Positions 47,001 to 57,403 of a stretch of DNA of 64,000 bases are shown here, in pieces (position 1 is the stretch's first letter; each line of letters opens with the position of its first letter). The notes under the pieces were generated by a model. It was not told where the DNA came from, did no database searches, and worked only from the letters and a program-made list of their open reading frames with translations. Source of the stretch: Symbiodinium kawagutii (Eukaryota; Sar; Dinophyceae; Suessiales; Symbiodiniaceae); contig VSDK01007123.1 in NCBI GenBank assembly GCA_009767595.1, positions 286,499-350,498 on the forward strand. The letters run 5' to 3'. Position numbers and translations under genes: made by a program.

Positions 47001-50000
47001 TCAGAAAAAGTGCTACACAATATCATATCTACATGTACATATTTTTGGATGGATGGATACCATGAATATGAATAGACTGCCCCACACTTTCAGGCGCTCA
47101 GAGCTCTTTTAGCACCACGCATCAAGCATTGATTTCCTCCAATCCAATCAAATCGATCAAGCAGAGGTTTCAATGATCTTTGTAACTATCCATAAAGGCA
47201 GCACAAAGGTAACTCTCCTGCAACAGTTCCCAACCTACGTATGATGTTTTCCAATGTTAACCGTGAACCTATGGATTACTGTCCTTACAAAGTGACAGTA
47301 CTTGGTTACAATCTCAGTCGCTTGTGCTCTCCTGAGTCCCGTTGCTTCATAGTGCCTTGTTCAGTACACCAGTCACCAGCAGTCCGATGGTCGTTCCCCA
47401 GAACTCATGAAACAACGGTCACTGTGAACCCTTATGCTATCCAGTTGGATGTCAGTTCCAGCTACTGGCGGTGAGGAAGCGTAAATTCCTTATTGTATGG
47501 TACTGTATTCTAATGGAAATAAACAAATCAAGACATGTACGATTTAAATATAAATAAATATATATATATATATATATACACACTTTGTATAGCTGGTATG
47601 TGCTAACCTAACGTTGTGTGATATTATCCATCACTTTTGACATCTCTTGACTACTAGATAACCAGTGTTTGTTATCTCCCACTGCCAACCATCAACTGTT
47701 GTTGACAATGATCAGCAATCATGAACTAACCCTTCTTAATGATCACCAGGACGAACACACCGGATCCTCACCTTGCTATGTTCCACGAGCAAGTCGAAGA
47801 CGGGACCGTAGTCATACCTTGAAGAGCCAATGTCGGCATGCTCATTCCTTGACTACGGCATGAAAAAAAATGGTGAGAATCATTGGGGGTGGTTGATAAC
47901 CAGCGTTGACAGGTAACAACTCCTAAGATCAACCATCATTATGTTAGGTAGCCACGTTCCAATATTAAGTTTTCCCGCGGTTGTGTTCGATGTTTCTAGG
48001 ATGTTGCCGGATACTCGAGTGAGTACACATATATATATATATATATGCATTACATATATCTATATATATATATATATATATACCTGGAACTTCAAACGAG
48101 CACTATTATGTGTACAAAGCAAGATTTCCTATACAAACGAGCGTTATCTAACCAAAACTAACGTTATTTAACAAAACGAGCAGAAATGTCAAAAACGTCC
48201 ATAAATGGGATGTGAGCACTTGAGCATGCTCGTGCCTAGAGCCATTTTGGCTCCTCATGCTATCATCTACGCACTGGTACAAATTTGAATGCAACTTGTT
48301 AGACTTAAGGGGCGAAAAAACGCGCAACAACGCGCGCAAATCAAAAAAGTGTGCATTTCAGTTCGGGATGTTGCATCCAACTTGCTTTGTGTATGTTGTT
48401 GTTCCCCCTCAGGTCCCTTAAGTGAGTAAGCTGGAACTTGAATTGCTCACTTTCTTCTGCACCCTTAAAACGAGCATTAATTATGTAAACGAGCGTTCTT
48501 TAATCGAGCAAAAAATAGTGCACAATTGAAGTTGCGGGTATATATGACAAGGGCCATGAGGTAACGGTGGCTGTCACCGGAAAAGCTGTTGCCAGTCTTG
48601 GTGGGTGACAATGATGGTTTGATGTTTGAGCATATCAGCCAGTTGCATCTCAACAATCTACAAAAACATTTATATCAAGTACATACAAGCATGAATTACA
48701 CAGAGCGTTGGAGATTTACACGTAGTATACATATTATAAGTACTGCTAAACCACCTCAAAAAATACACACTTTTTCCTAGGGAAAGCAATGATTCAATGA
48801 TCCTGGAAACTCACACATTGAGTCTGAGAGCTCTAGCAACCATCTCGGCCCTGGAATGTCTCTTACAAATCATGGATGGCTTGGGGGAGCATCTGGGGGA
48901 CATCAAGCATCTCACTGATTACCATCGTGTAACTGGAAAATTCATACCATTGTGTAGCTGGCAAATTGCTTCTTTGAGATGAACCGTGTAAATTTGAGAG
49001 GTGCTTGTTTGCTACCATCGTGTAGCTGCCATGATATTCTTCTCCTCAAAAACGGCGCAACTTTGGACCGGATGATCCCCTGTTCATGAAACCTGCTGCT
49101 TCAGAATCGTCAACCGAGGTCTGCGCCGATTCTTGTTGCTCTCTTGCGCATCCTGACGGCCCAAGGTGGAACACATGACAGGCGAAGCCGCCCGGGCGGC
49201 TCCGAAGCTCGATAGTGGCTCACAGTAAGTCTTAATGAATATATATATATATATATATTTATATTCTTTCTATATATATTTATATATATATATTCTTTAT
49301 ATAAATAAAAATCTATATGTATATATTCTTGAAATATATATATATAAATACACATATAAATATGTGTGAACAAATTCCCCCGTATTTCAAACAAAACTAT
49401 GATTTGACAATCACTGATACAAACAAGTACTTCTGCATCTTTCTGCTGTACGGTTTCTTCTGGAACTTAGTTTTCAGGGAAGGAGGCACACTTGTGCCAA
49501 CCTCGCCACTTGTGCGCGCAAAATGGCAGCTGGGTTGGTCTGCCACGTCTCCACAGGAGAGTCCAAATCCTGAAGTTCTTTAGTCCCTATGTTAGTTGAG
49601 AAAAGATAAAATTTAGTAATCCCTTGAAAGAATCCCAGTGCCTATGATAAATTTAGCCTATGTTAGTGTGATCCCTTGAATTTGGATCGAACACTTGATC
49701 ACTTCCAAAATCTACTAAATGACCAAACACCAAGATCTAGGAATGTCCTCCGACCTTAGAGAGACACCAGCTGCACACATATGAAGCGGCTGAACCCAAA
49801 CCACACCCGAATTCGGACAGCAGGCATCCAGAATGAGTGTTTGTGGATCTTGACAAAGTCTCTAGAGTGTACCTTTCCTGTACATTTTAATTCATGCGTA
49901 TAATGATAAATATTGTGAAATACCGTCTCCTTAAACAAAAGGATCATCATATCAAATTGCATCCATCCCCTCTTGTTCCTCTCATTTTTCTTAACCAAAA

Positions 50001-51689
50001 TCAATCTCCACCTTGAACTCTTTCTTGAACTTCTCAGTGAACGCTCGTTCGGCTTCTGGCCCTTGCTGCTGCTGCAGAATTCTCCTGTGTTGCGGCGTCG
50101 TTCAAGAGCAACGCCAGAGATATGGTGGCTTCTCAAAAGATGGAACCCCACAAAAATGGTTGGTTTATTACTAATGGTGGTTTAAACTGCAAATATGGTG
50201 GTTTATTGCTATAAATGGTAAACAATGGGTGATTTAGTGGTTGGTCTATTGCTATAAATGGTAAACAATGGATGATTTAGGGGGTACCCCAGCTTTTGAG
50301 AACCACCATATCCCAAGAGGAGATCCCTTGATGCGAACAACAAACCCTCGACATGGGTGAGTGCCAATATTTCATGATTGGCAGTTGCCCACGATCATCA
50401 AGCTACAAACAACAAGGAACACGTTATTACACAATAATGGCAAACATACAAGTAAAGAAAACGGAACCAAGCATTGACAGATACATACAGCATCACCACC
50501 AGCAAAAAACATGTGCATGCATGCAAAATAGATGTGTCTCACTGTATATAATCTATAATCAATAATAGACAGCATTCTATTTGTACTTGAATTCATATAA
50601 ATTTATGTGTGCACAAATTTTGCGCGTAGCCATGAGCAAAAATAGGTCTATCTAGTTGCATGGTCCTGTTTGATTCATGTTGAACAAGTGTCATTTGGCT
50701 GTCCGGCGCAAGAGTGTAATGATACCTGGCAATCAATTCTGTTCAATCAGTTGGTCCGTTGGTTGCCCAGGATGCCAAGATTGGCTCAATTTGGAGTTCT
50801 TAACATAGTGAACCCCCAATAAGGGTTTGTTGTTTACTAAAAATGACTAGTCTTGGATGATTTGGGGGTAGTCCCAGCTATTGAGAACCCACGATTTCTT
50901 GGGAAACAGCTGGTCCAACCTCATCATTTTGTTGCGCCCTGCAACGAGGAGAGAAACCAGCTGAGTGACACCCCGCACGGGCTTGGAATCCCCACTGCAG
51001 CCACTCAGCACCCTGTACAATGGCATCATCCTGCAGCTGGTGCTGAATCGATCACGGGAAGTTTGGCCATTCAAATGGGGAATCGAGCCCAAGAATGGCC
51101 ATGTTCAGTAGGGGATCTGCCTTTCTTGATCCATTCTTGGAAGGTGATCATTTTGGATCTGGAAGGACATCAGATACTTGGAGCACATGGAGTCATAAAT
51201 GGTGGAAACTCCGCAAAATGGAATCCCACTGGTCGGGGTTTCACCACGCACTCCTATACAGGGATCCTTCAGTAGATATGAAATTGGACCACCCCAAAGC
51301 TGGTAAATGATCTAAGTATTGAACATTAGGGATATTCTATCTAGTCCAGGATGTCACCACTTCAAACACAACTTAAGATCTCCGCAGGCAGGATCAAGCC
51401 ATGAAAAGGTCCGAACGCGGTGAACCGGCTTTAACCACTAGAGCGTTTCCACAACCTCTAGGTGCATGATCTGTGGAACCGTGTTTCTTGTTTGACACAC
51501 AACGCTCAAAACCATTGGGAGACTTTGATTGACGATTGGACTTGGGTTTATCACCAAACAAACATACAAAATCAGGTGAAGGAAACCATAATTTCAGCCT
51601 GGTGTCACAGTCATCACAACCATCCCCATTTTTGCTGCGCTGCAAACCTCCCCTTCACCGTAGTTGATGTAGGTAGCCATGTCGATGTC
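27619..51689 (-). CDS. EIF3M: eukaryotic translation initiation factor 3 subunit M, ~23 exons
   Basis: A PCI-domain subunit of the eIF3 complex, which binds the 40S ribosome in the cytoplasm. Exons 5' to 3': 51659-51689 (ATG 51680), 50893-50938, 50012-50084, 49115-49152, 47772-47817, 46786-46842, 45361-45425, 44626-44691, 42130-42184, 41627-41662, 40318-40388, 39791-39866, 38733-38784, 35787-35830, 34233-34303, 33429-33453, 32766-32819, 31571-31630, 30775-30807, 29555-29641, 29270-29334, 28663-28732, 27619-27777 (stop). Phases agree at all junctions except the two around 38733-38784. Several joined segments match eIF3m without gaps as I recall the family: ELRLRLL, YLESWM-ADW, FDDILMLDSVK, SMSKIRLLTL, IDQLNRK-VLV, KEEWNFLDSKLSQW. 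About 410 residues; the human protein has 374. Most donors are GC. The single-exon frames in this span are unrelated. Confidence 0.88.
28663..28732 (-). CDS. EIF3M: eIF3m exon 22
   Basis: LSQWIDNLEEVIKFLGEQKN, the long C-terminal helix. It either splices by a GC donor to 27777 or reads on to a stop at 28570. Confidence 0.8.
29270..29334 (-). CDS. EIF3M: eIF3m exon 21
   Basis: VLVKSAFLRKFEKEEWNFLD, continuing the wing and C-terminal helix. Acceptor GGAGCAG, GC donor AA|GCATC. Unspliced reading to 29227 would insert residues absent from the family. Confidence 0.85.
29555..29641 (-). CDS. EIF3M: eIF3m exon 20: PCI winged-helix core
   Basis: 29 codons reading VEPWVVRAISEGVIDGRIDQ then LNRK. This is the PCI signature where the winged helix ends in G-(R/K)-(I/L)-D-Q. 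Acceptor CCCTGCAG, GC donor. Confidence 0.9.
30775..30807 (-). CDS. EIF3M: eIF3m exon 19, 33 bases
   Basis: RQLTHAVQSLW between GAACAG and TGG|GTATGG. It restores the exact family spacing between exons 18 and 20. Confidence 0.7.
31571..31630 (-). CDS. EIF3M: eIF3m exon 18: K-(I/M)-R-L-L-T motif
   Basis: 20 codons, DSMSKIRLLTLATMARGQPG. The M-x-K-(I/M)-R-L-L-T-(L/F) signature is characteristic of eIF3m. GC donor at 31570. Confidence 0.88.
31770..31916. mobile_element. family A remnant with adjoining family B copy
   Basis: CATATGATGGTTTCTCAG and GGGGGTACCC begin an A element. A B element (31826-31910, ACTGGTTGGTGGTT ... CCACCAACCAG) takes the place of its right half, suggesting nested insertion. 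Confidence 0.6.
32766..32819 (-). CDS. EIF3M: eIF3m exon 17 with GA donor
   Basis: EFQKKNGKLFDDHGLNFQ, acceptor TACCGTCAG. The donor is CAG|GACCTG, a GA-AG intron, required for the gap-free join to DSMSKIR. Confidence 0.8.
33089..33183. mobile_element. family B element
   Basis: CTGGTTGGTGGTTCAACC ... GAAACCGCCAGCCAG. Downstream to about 33270 the sequence is shared with that following the copy at 44293. Confidence 0.8.
33429..33453 (-). CDS. EIF3M: eIF3m exon 16, 25-base micro-exon
   Basis: SGTVDDLK between acceptor ACGTCTCAG and GC donor. It bridges the neighbouring exons in phase and supplies the short loop before E-F-Q. Confidence 0.6.
34233..34303 (-). CDS. EIF3M: eIF3m exon 15
   Basis: PQALKSTKDGALVTLCEVF, acceptor GATTTGCAG. 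It matches the helix of the PCI N-terminal part. The donor is GC at 34232, with GT at 34225 as alternative. Confidence 0.8.
34362..34522. repeat. GATA/GACA microsatellite with 28-bp higher-order unit
   Basis: GATA runs are interrupted by GACAAACAGACA at 34422, 34450 and 34478. Confidence 0.9.
35128..35350. repeat. 86-87 bp tandem repeat, ~2.6 copies
   Basis: Copies begin at 35128, 35215 and 35301 with ACACCGAACGTTATCA and contain ACATGTCATGAACGTCATG. A second short duplication (TTCATGAAGCATG) follows at about 35355 and 35446. Confidence 0.85.
35787..35830 (-). CDS. EIF3M: eIF3m exon 14
   Basis: VIQFDDILMLDSVK before a GC donor, matching F-D-H-L-L-x-L-x-x-V in the family. An alternative acceptor removes the first three residues. 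Confidence 0.8.
37976..38085. repeat. compound trinucleotide repeat GTC-GCC-GCT-GTT
   Basis: A run that changes stepwise from TCG to CGC to CTG to TTG units. Read on the minus strand it gives Asn, Ser, Gly and Asp runs, but it sits in an eIF3m intron. Confidence 0.9.
38733..38784 (-). CDS. EIF3M: eIF3m exon 13, boundaries uncertain
   Basis: Contains NEAAEILKKPE, which fits the A-L-K-D-P stretch before the F-D-x-(L/I)-L motif. The phase does not fit its neighbours as drawn. An acceptor after AAAATGAG would give a phase-0 micro-exon instead. Confidence 0.55.
39791..39866 (-). CDS. EIF3M: eIF3m exon 12
   Basis: The acceptor CTCTTGCAG is strong. The frame reads NYGKKPEAFQYLKMCAAAVE, the family K-K-x-x-A-x-x-(Y/V)-(L/M) helix. 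The 3' end is approximate. Confidence 0.8.
40318..40388 (-). CDS. EIF3M: eIF3m exon 11
   Basis: ADWDATLQMDDKRKLYADI, acceptor TCGGCAG, GC donor splitting an Arg codon that is completed by the exon at 39866. Confidence 0.85.
41627..41662 (-). CDS. EIF3M: eIF3m exon 10, 36 bases
   Basis: VLPYLDYLESWM between GAGCAG and ATG|GTGCC. The Trp and Leu positions match the family helix before D-W. Confidence 0.85.
42130..42184 (-). CDS. EIF3M: eIF3m exon 9
   Basis: YTLDFAASAEMFDQAIAA after acceptor TGTGCAG, GC donor. It matches the (R)-Y-x-x-(Y/F) helix and aligns without gaps through the next exon. Confidence 0.85.
42729..42980. mobile_element. family A element expanded by AT microsatellite
   Basis: The terminal repeats of family A flank about 130 bases of TA/TATATG repeat, so the centre has expanded. 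Confidence 0.75.
44293..44480. mobile_element. family B element plus shared flank
   Basis: ACTGGTTGGTGGTTTC ... CAAACCCACCAGCCAGT ends at 44394. The next 85 bases resemble 33184-33270, so the original repeat is longer than the inverted-repeat core. Confidence 0.8.
44626..44691 (-). CDS. EIF3M: eIF3m exon 8
   Basis: The acceptor is TTTTTCCAG and the GC donor is at 44625. The frame QPELRLRLLMMLYNTFNN matches the L-R-L-x-L-L-x-x-L-(Y/F) helix of eIF3m. Confidence 0.85.
46230..46239. other. assembly gap (10 N)
   Basis: Ten N bases inside the eIF3m intron between exons 6 and 7. The true gap length is unknown. Confidence 1.
46786..46842 (-). CDS. EIF3M: eIF3m exon 6
   Basis: 19 codons, NLFSAIPENKPEERLKEIE, acceptor CCTCTGCAG, GC donor. 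It corresponds to the N-terminal helices before the L-C-E motif. Confidence 0.75.
47772..47817 (-). CDS. EIF3M: eIF3m exon 5
   Basis: Reads YDYGPVFDLLVEHSK between acceptor CTCTTCAAG and a near-ideal donor AAG|GTGAGG. Confidence 0.75.
50012..50084 (-). CDS. EIF3M: eIF3m exon 3
   Basis: Reads RILQQQQGPEAERAFTEKF after acceptor CAACACAG, with GT donor at 50011. A four-Gln run precedes a charged helix. Confidence 0.75.
50120..50311. mobile_element. family A element with internal duplication
   Basis: ATATGGTGGCTTCTCAAAAG and its complement end the element. A segment with TTGCTATAAATGGTAAACAA is duplicated inside. It lies about 34 bases upstream of the eIF3m exon 3 acceptor. Confidence 0.85.
50795..50892. 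mobile_element. family A element supplying an intron donor
   Basis: Its right terminus (GGGTTCTCAATAGC on the minus strand) begins directly at the donor of eIF3m exon 2. Confidence 0.75.
50893..50938 (-). CDS. EIF3M: eIF3m exon 2
   Basis: The acceptor CTCGTTGCAG and donor TC|GTGGGTT bound 14 codons reading RNKMMRLDQLFPKK. The donor dinucleotide is formed where the exon meets the end of a family A element. Confidence 0.7.
51659..51689 (-). CDS. EIF3M: eIF3m first exon
   Basis: Acceptor CCCTCCGCAG, nine UTR bases, then ATG GCT ACC TAC, ending at donor GT 51658 in phase 1. It joins to the exon at 50938 to form a Gly codon. The very short UTR behind an acceptor suggests spliced-leader addition. 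Confidence 0.7.
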
Positions 51690-52299
51690 CTGCGGAGGGA
51701 GCCGTGAAATTGCCTTCACAAGTAGCCCTTGCGGAATATGGCTTATAGAGGTAGCTGATCCAACCACATCGTTCCAAAAAGAAAGCTTTCCAGGTGCTTG
51801 GGATTGCTTGGGCATCAATCATGACTAGAATGGCCGAAAACCAACATATTATGAAAGGTGGCAAAAAGCAAAACTGCTAGCATCTAAACTATGACTATCC
51901 TGCTGATCGCTTGGGTCTTCGTAACAGGGCCATGGGTTTGGCTCTCAGTTGTTTCCTGACTTGGTGCAAATCAAGGATGAAACAAAATACTCTTGCTGCT
52001 TGCTGCTCAATACTTTGCGCTTAGCTGGTCAATTGGCTGAAGAATAGTGATCCAGAAAACTGGTCAATACTTTGGGACTTGCTAATTATCATGTACATGT
52101 AACTCCATGCGCGGTGAGTATAAGAAACAATATTGCTGTAGCCACAACAGTAGCTGCTGTTCCTGCCTGTGTTGACGATGGGAAGAGGCTGGACCATCAC
52201 AGTGTATTGAAACCGAATGTCCTAATCTGGTGCCTTGAAGAAACCGCAGGTGTTTGCAGGTGTAGTCTGTTTTCATTTGCTTTCCAGTAGACAACCCTG

Positions 52300-52361
52300 C
52301 AATTGATGATGATGATGATGATGATGATGATGACGACGACGACGACGATGATGATGATGAT
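52300..52361. repeat. GAT-GAC-GAT trinucleotide repeat
   Basis: GAT units, five GAC units, then GAT units again, upstream of the eIF3m start. Confidence 0.9.
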
Positions 52362-52691
52362 CCCAGTCCCCCACCCCGGTGTCCGGCCTTTCTTCTAAGA
52401 GGACCACAGCTGGGAGGGAGCTAGTCGAGCCAAACACCACGTCGAGTCGTGTAGCAACGCTAGGGTGATAACGGCTATGATGCTTGATGACCCAACAATC
52501 TGTGATTTCAGATTGCGACCAAAGGGCCATCAATTGAAAAATATCAATGATAATAATTAATCCATAATGTTTATCAATAATTGACACATGATAATAGTGA
52601 TACTCTACGTTAATCATCAACAATTCATCTATGATAATGTTCATCAATAATGGTCCTAGACGTCCAACATAACCAAACCAAACCTGCACAC

Positions 52692-52775
52692 CGAGGAAGA
52701 GGCGCCGCTCCGACTCGCTATGCCATCACCGTTCGGGTGGGGTTTCTTTGGTATGGACAGGCCCACTGCTGCCAC
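52692..52775 (-). CDS. probable exon, unrecognised gene 5
   Basis: 28 codons between acceptor TCTCTGGAG and donor TCG|GTGTGC, reading VAAVGLSIPKKPHPNGDGI. The plus strand is open as well (EEAPLRLAMPSPFGWG). Confidence 0.4.
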
Positions 52776-53509
52776 CTCCAGAGATTTGTCCAGATCAGCG
52801 CATTCAAAAGGATCGAAACAAACAGGACCTGACATATCAGTGTCATGTGAGTCATGTATCTTGAAACCTTTGAGCGACGGCAACAAACATGAACACATGT
52901 CTTTCTGGGCGTTTTATTTGATCAATCACTTCTGGACAATGTTCTAGTTGATCTGTCGCTCCAAAGATCCCTCCAATCAGCTCATAAACATTTGCTTAAC
53001 CAACGACCATCCACCAGCAACGGTTTCATGCAGTTGTGGCACCAACAACGCCAGCTGTCGAGAGTTTGTCACCTGAATACTTAGATGTGCAACAAGCAAA
53101 TCAAATACAGGCCTATTCTTTGTGGATGACCATGTCCAGTGTCATGAGTTCTCACAGCAGCTCAAACGTGGTTGTATGAGTAGATGAGTAGATGAGCTTG
53201 TGTAAATGGATCTTGAACTATAGGCACCCAGTGGCAGTCAGCACTCGGAAGTGTTTGAGGTCTCATAGAGCACAACTCCCAAATGTTCTCTCTCGAGTAA
53301 GAGTTCATGCAGGTGGTATGGTGTTTCATGAATACAGTACCCCAAAAATAGCTGGCTGGCCAACTACTTGGGGATAGGAAAAGCCTTCGTTGAAGCTGGT
53401 GTAGCGGGACTGGTCTGCGGAAGGTTTTGGGTCCCCCATGGTCCCCCCTCTCTTCACATGTGACATTGCTCCCATTCAAACTAAAACCACCAGGAACATT
53501 TCAGGACAT

Positions 53510-53790
53510 GTGTGGGCACAACAAGTGGGACAGGCTGTAGAGGTGCGTGTCCCAGTCTTCAGCCACCCATGAAGCTTCGCCACCCGGCAGCTCTGCACAG
53601 ACAGTGCTACCTTTACTCAACGGCGGCCAATGCACACCCAAATCCGGACGGCGGTCGAGCTGAGCTGCGTTGGAAATGGTCCGAATCGAAAGCTTCCACT
53701 GAGTCTCCGGGGAACACCATGAAGGCTCATCGCAACATCTCTGGGATTATCATCCCCGCCGGTACCCCAGAATGGCATTGGTGAGACAAT
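53510..53790. other. GC-rich island, likely exon, strand unresolved
   Basis: A plus frame runs to a stop at 53784. Two minus segments also look coding, including PGGEASWVAEDWDTHLYS. The splice sites do not decide. Confidence 0.35.
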
Positions 53791-53999
53791 CCGTTTTACT
53801 GCTTCAATACGGGGTTGACCATTGACATTCCAAAGCTCAGCTTCATCAACCTATCAATGGCTGCACCACCCGAACCAGGGGGACTTCTTGCTGAAAAAAC
53901 AGTTCTTGGACACCTTTAAATTCATGAGCAATCACTTCAATTTTCAACAAGTGTAATGACAACACCAGAAAAACAACTCGACAAAGGGAAAGATCTTGG

Positions 54000-56200
54000 A
54001 TCGCGAACCCATGTCTGAGAGTCCGTAACCCCATTTACGCCTCGATATCCTAAATATGCATTTTGTGACCATGATGATTTATGACAAGACCCCACATCTG
54101 CCCATGTGTGCATGTCGTTTGTTGGACGTTGAAAGTTCCCACCAGTGATGGCAGAACATGGCACATCGCAGCAAAGCTTCAGTTTGGTTGGTTCACAATT
54201 GCGATCCCACGTAGTGGGAAGAACCTCAACCTTCATATACTCACTTAGATTAGTGCCATGATGAACAATCACTGCTCAGAATTCAAACATCATCCGTGGA
54301 CCACCTTCAAATGAACAATCACCTCAGTGATAAAGGATGCGCTCTCTTCTTGACAACTGGACTGCACAGTACCTCATCAGTGATTCCCACCAGGGATTCA
54401 TCATATAATTAAACTTAATCAAATCAGGCAGTCCCCACTGCCTAGCAATCGACCAACGATATAATGATCCAACCTGCAAGTTCATAGCAATAGAATACTG
54501 TATTAATCAATGCTCAAACTGGGAAATGAACTGACAAACCAATCGGTTTCTGGTTATAAGCCATCCCCGTCAAGAAACATCAATGAACGAATCAACGAAC
54601 AAGCCCAAATGAGCTGTGGCAAAAACCCTCTGCCAATTCCTTATAAACCCGTTACTTGTAGGTTTTGGCCAAGGCTGTGTAAGGGAAAACAAAAAATGAT
54701 GAAAACCATCATCTACCTGACCAACCATTTCTTGCTGTTTTTTTCGCTGGCATCATTTCTGGACCATCTCCTCCCATGGGCCACCGTTCAGTTGCCATGC
54801 GACCAAGCAGTGATGAAAGGTTCATGTACCAAAGCACTGGCAGTCGGGTTGGATTACCAGGGGAGCCCGAACTCCATGAAATGTACCTGAAATCCTGGGT
54901 TGAGATTGGAGGATCTATGGCCAGCGTGTGTTGGGAAGAGATGAGTTTTCTCCTCAGAAGATTCCAAATGATGTTGATACTTCCAAACCAATGCAATTAT
55001 AATCCAAGCTTTTGGTTATTGCTGGGCTGAAATGAGCACAACGTGGGCTATTCTCAAACTGGTAGGACCGCACAATTGTGGCAGATAATTACTGGGAAAA
55101 AAGGAAAAATATCATCCCCAAAGGGATGAATCGCTTGGTGCTTGAACATGCTGAGTGGTGCCCATCAGTTTCTACTGGCCCTTGATAATCCTTAGTCGAG
55201 CTGTAGACACCAGGCACTCCAACAAAGGGAGATTTGTTTTCTACAGTTACAGTCATGATTATATTACCTAGTTAATAGCCAGTGACAGTAACTGATGAGC
55301 AAATATAAGGGGGTTCACGAACAGCCAAATCTCTGACTACCCAACGCCAATTGAGTTCACAATGGTTTTGCTCAGTTGAGCCTGGGATCTGACCAACAAA
55401 AAATATATGATACGAAAGCAAGGTAGCTCATAAACAACAGAACAAACAAACACACAAACACGCTCGTAAACAAACAAACAGAACAGAGTATATAATTAGT
55501 GAAGGAATTGAGCATCTTACTGACAAACAACCAAAACAACTAACGAACCGACTGACCGACTGACAGACTAACTAGCTGACTGACAAACTACCAAACTGTG
55601 ACTAAACAGTGAAAACAAACATCATACACAGGAAAATCATCACCATATTTGCAAGCCCGAAGATTCATGTCAATTTATGTCAATAGTATACATGGAAGTA
55701 CGCTTCCATCACCGCGGTCATCGATGGTGGCTGTCAAAACCCGCAATAACAAGCTGGTGTCAACCCTTCGGGTTTCCAGCTGTCCCCATGTGGAGGAAAC
55801 ACCAAGTGAGTCACTCGAAAGTCAATGACTATTGCTCAACATCAGTTCAACACCTGCATGCAGTTGGGCCTACTCTACACAACCTTTTTGCGTTGCAAGA
55901 GAACGTCAGTGAAAGTCGATGCAACTGACGCGTGCTACGATCGACTACTACGACTACTTCTACTTCGAGTATTGCTGCAACGACTACTACAACCACTAGC
56001 GCGTCAAATACTTCATTGTGAACTTGTTCTTCTTGCTGGAGCCAACGGACCAATCTTTAAACACCGACAAGACACCCGCACATGATGGCAATGGCCTATG
56101 AACATAAAAGTGACGTTAGAATCATTTTGATCTCTGTAAAAATCTGGCTCTGGCTCAAGCAAAAGAAATGCTGGTTGGCTGAACTGGAGTTGGTGATGCA
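54000..56200. repeat. low-complexity, no supported gene
   Basis: Contains AACA- and GACT-rich simple sequence at about 55430-55615 and only short chance frames. Confidence 0.4.
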
Positions 56201-56239
56201 ACCATCATCAATACTATTAGGTTTCCCCGACCAGGCTAA

Positions 56240-56633
56240 TCCTGTAAAGCTTCACTTTTTTAAAAAATGCAAAAACAATACAAATGACCACTTTGAAAAA
56301 ATGCAAAACAGAAGCAGCCCAAAAAGCAAAAAAAATGCAATGTCCGAAGCAAGTCCAAAACACATACAAAATAAATGTGTTTTTTTCGCGTTTATTTTGC
56401 AATTATTTTGCATTTTTAGGATCGCGACTTTTTTGCATTTATTTCGCATTTTTTTCGCATTTATTTTGCATTTGTCTGCATTGTTCTCGCATTTATTTTG
56501 CAATGATTTTGCATTTTTTTCGCATTTATTCCTTTTCTTTTCACAGCGGCATTTCGGATCGCATTTTTTTTGCATTTTCCAATCGCATTGTTTTTGCATT
56601 TGTTTTGCATTTTAAAAAAAGCAAGCTTACAGG
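56240..56633. mobile_element. foldback element built from TTTTGCATTT repeats
   Basis: Ends CCTGTAAAGCTTCACTTTT and the complement of GCAAGCTTACAGG. The interior is repeats of AAAATGCAAAA on the left and TTTTGCATTT on the right, so the whole folds on itself. The 177-residue plus frame across it is a by-product. Confidence 0.75.
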
Positions 56634-57403
56634 CCTTAGCTTGGATGGGGGGAGACATAACAATACTAGCTTCCGAGTTCAATGGATGTTGAACACAAAA
56701 TTATCTGGTTGGTGATTTCAACCCTTATGAAACATCTTAGTTAAGTGGTAATCAGTGAGAAGAGTGATGATATTGCTGTCCATTGATGTCAGATTGGAGC
56801 GAAGCTTGATGGTAATCTAGCCATTGGGCTTGATGGTAATCGATATTGATAGTATTTGATAGTCCAATATCAATCACCCTGCACAATATCAATGTCCAGT
56901 GGCCCAGAATATTGCTTGTCCAATGGCCAGATTCTAGCTGAAGCTTTCAGTCCCAAGCACCCTGCACAGCCGTGCACATTCAATTCTTTTGAATTTGATA
57001 TGATCAGAATGCAGCGGTTTTACCAACCGATCACCTGCTGGCCTGGTTACCAAAGGCGCAACTGTGACCAATATGTGCTTCGATCTTCCTCCAACAAACG
57101 TATTGCTTACTGTACACTGTTCCATTTTGCAACGGAGGGGGAGAAGCCCATGGCACGCAGCGGCGCGCAGGAGCAATGCCGTGTGGCCAGTCAAGAATCG
57201 TTCGGCAGAACTCCTTTAGAAGTGGTTTCCATATCAGTTGCGTATCTCTGAGCTGAGTTTTCATTCTTGACAAGATGAATATAAACCCCTGGTTTGTTCA
57301 GAATGGAGTTGCTGTACCATCATGTTTGTCAATTTTGCGAGACATCATTTCTGCTTGGGATCACCAATTGGTCCATATTGATTGATCCAATTTGCTTAGT
57401 GGC

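Noticed and set aside
56082..56615. 177-residue plus-strand frame, the longest of its kind here
   Set aside because: It is Phe/Cys/His repeat sequence produced by the TTTTGCATTT foldback element.
56934..57194. Ankyrin-repeat exon (TGHTALLL) on the minus strand
   Set aside because: Only one partial motif, no clear acceptor, and the plus frame has better composition. Undecidable.
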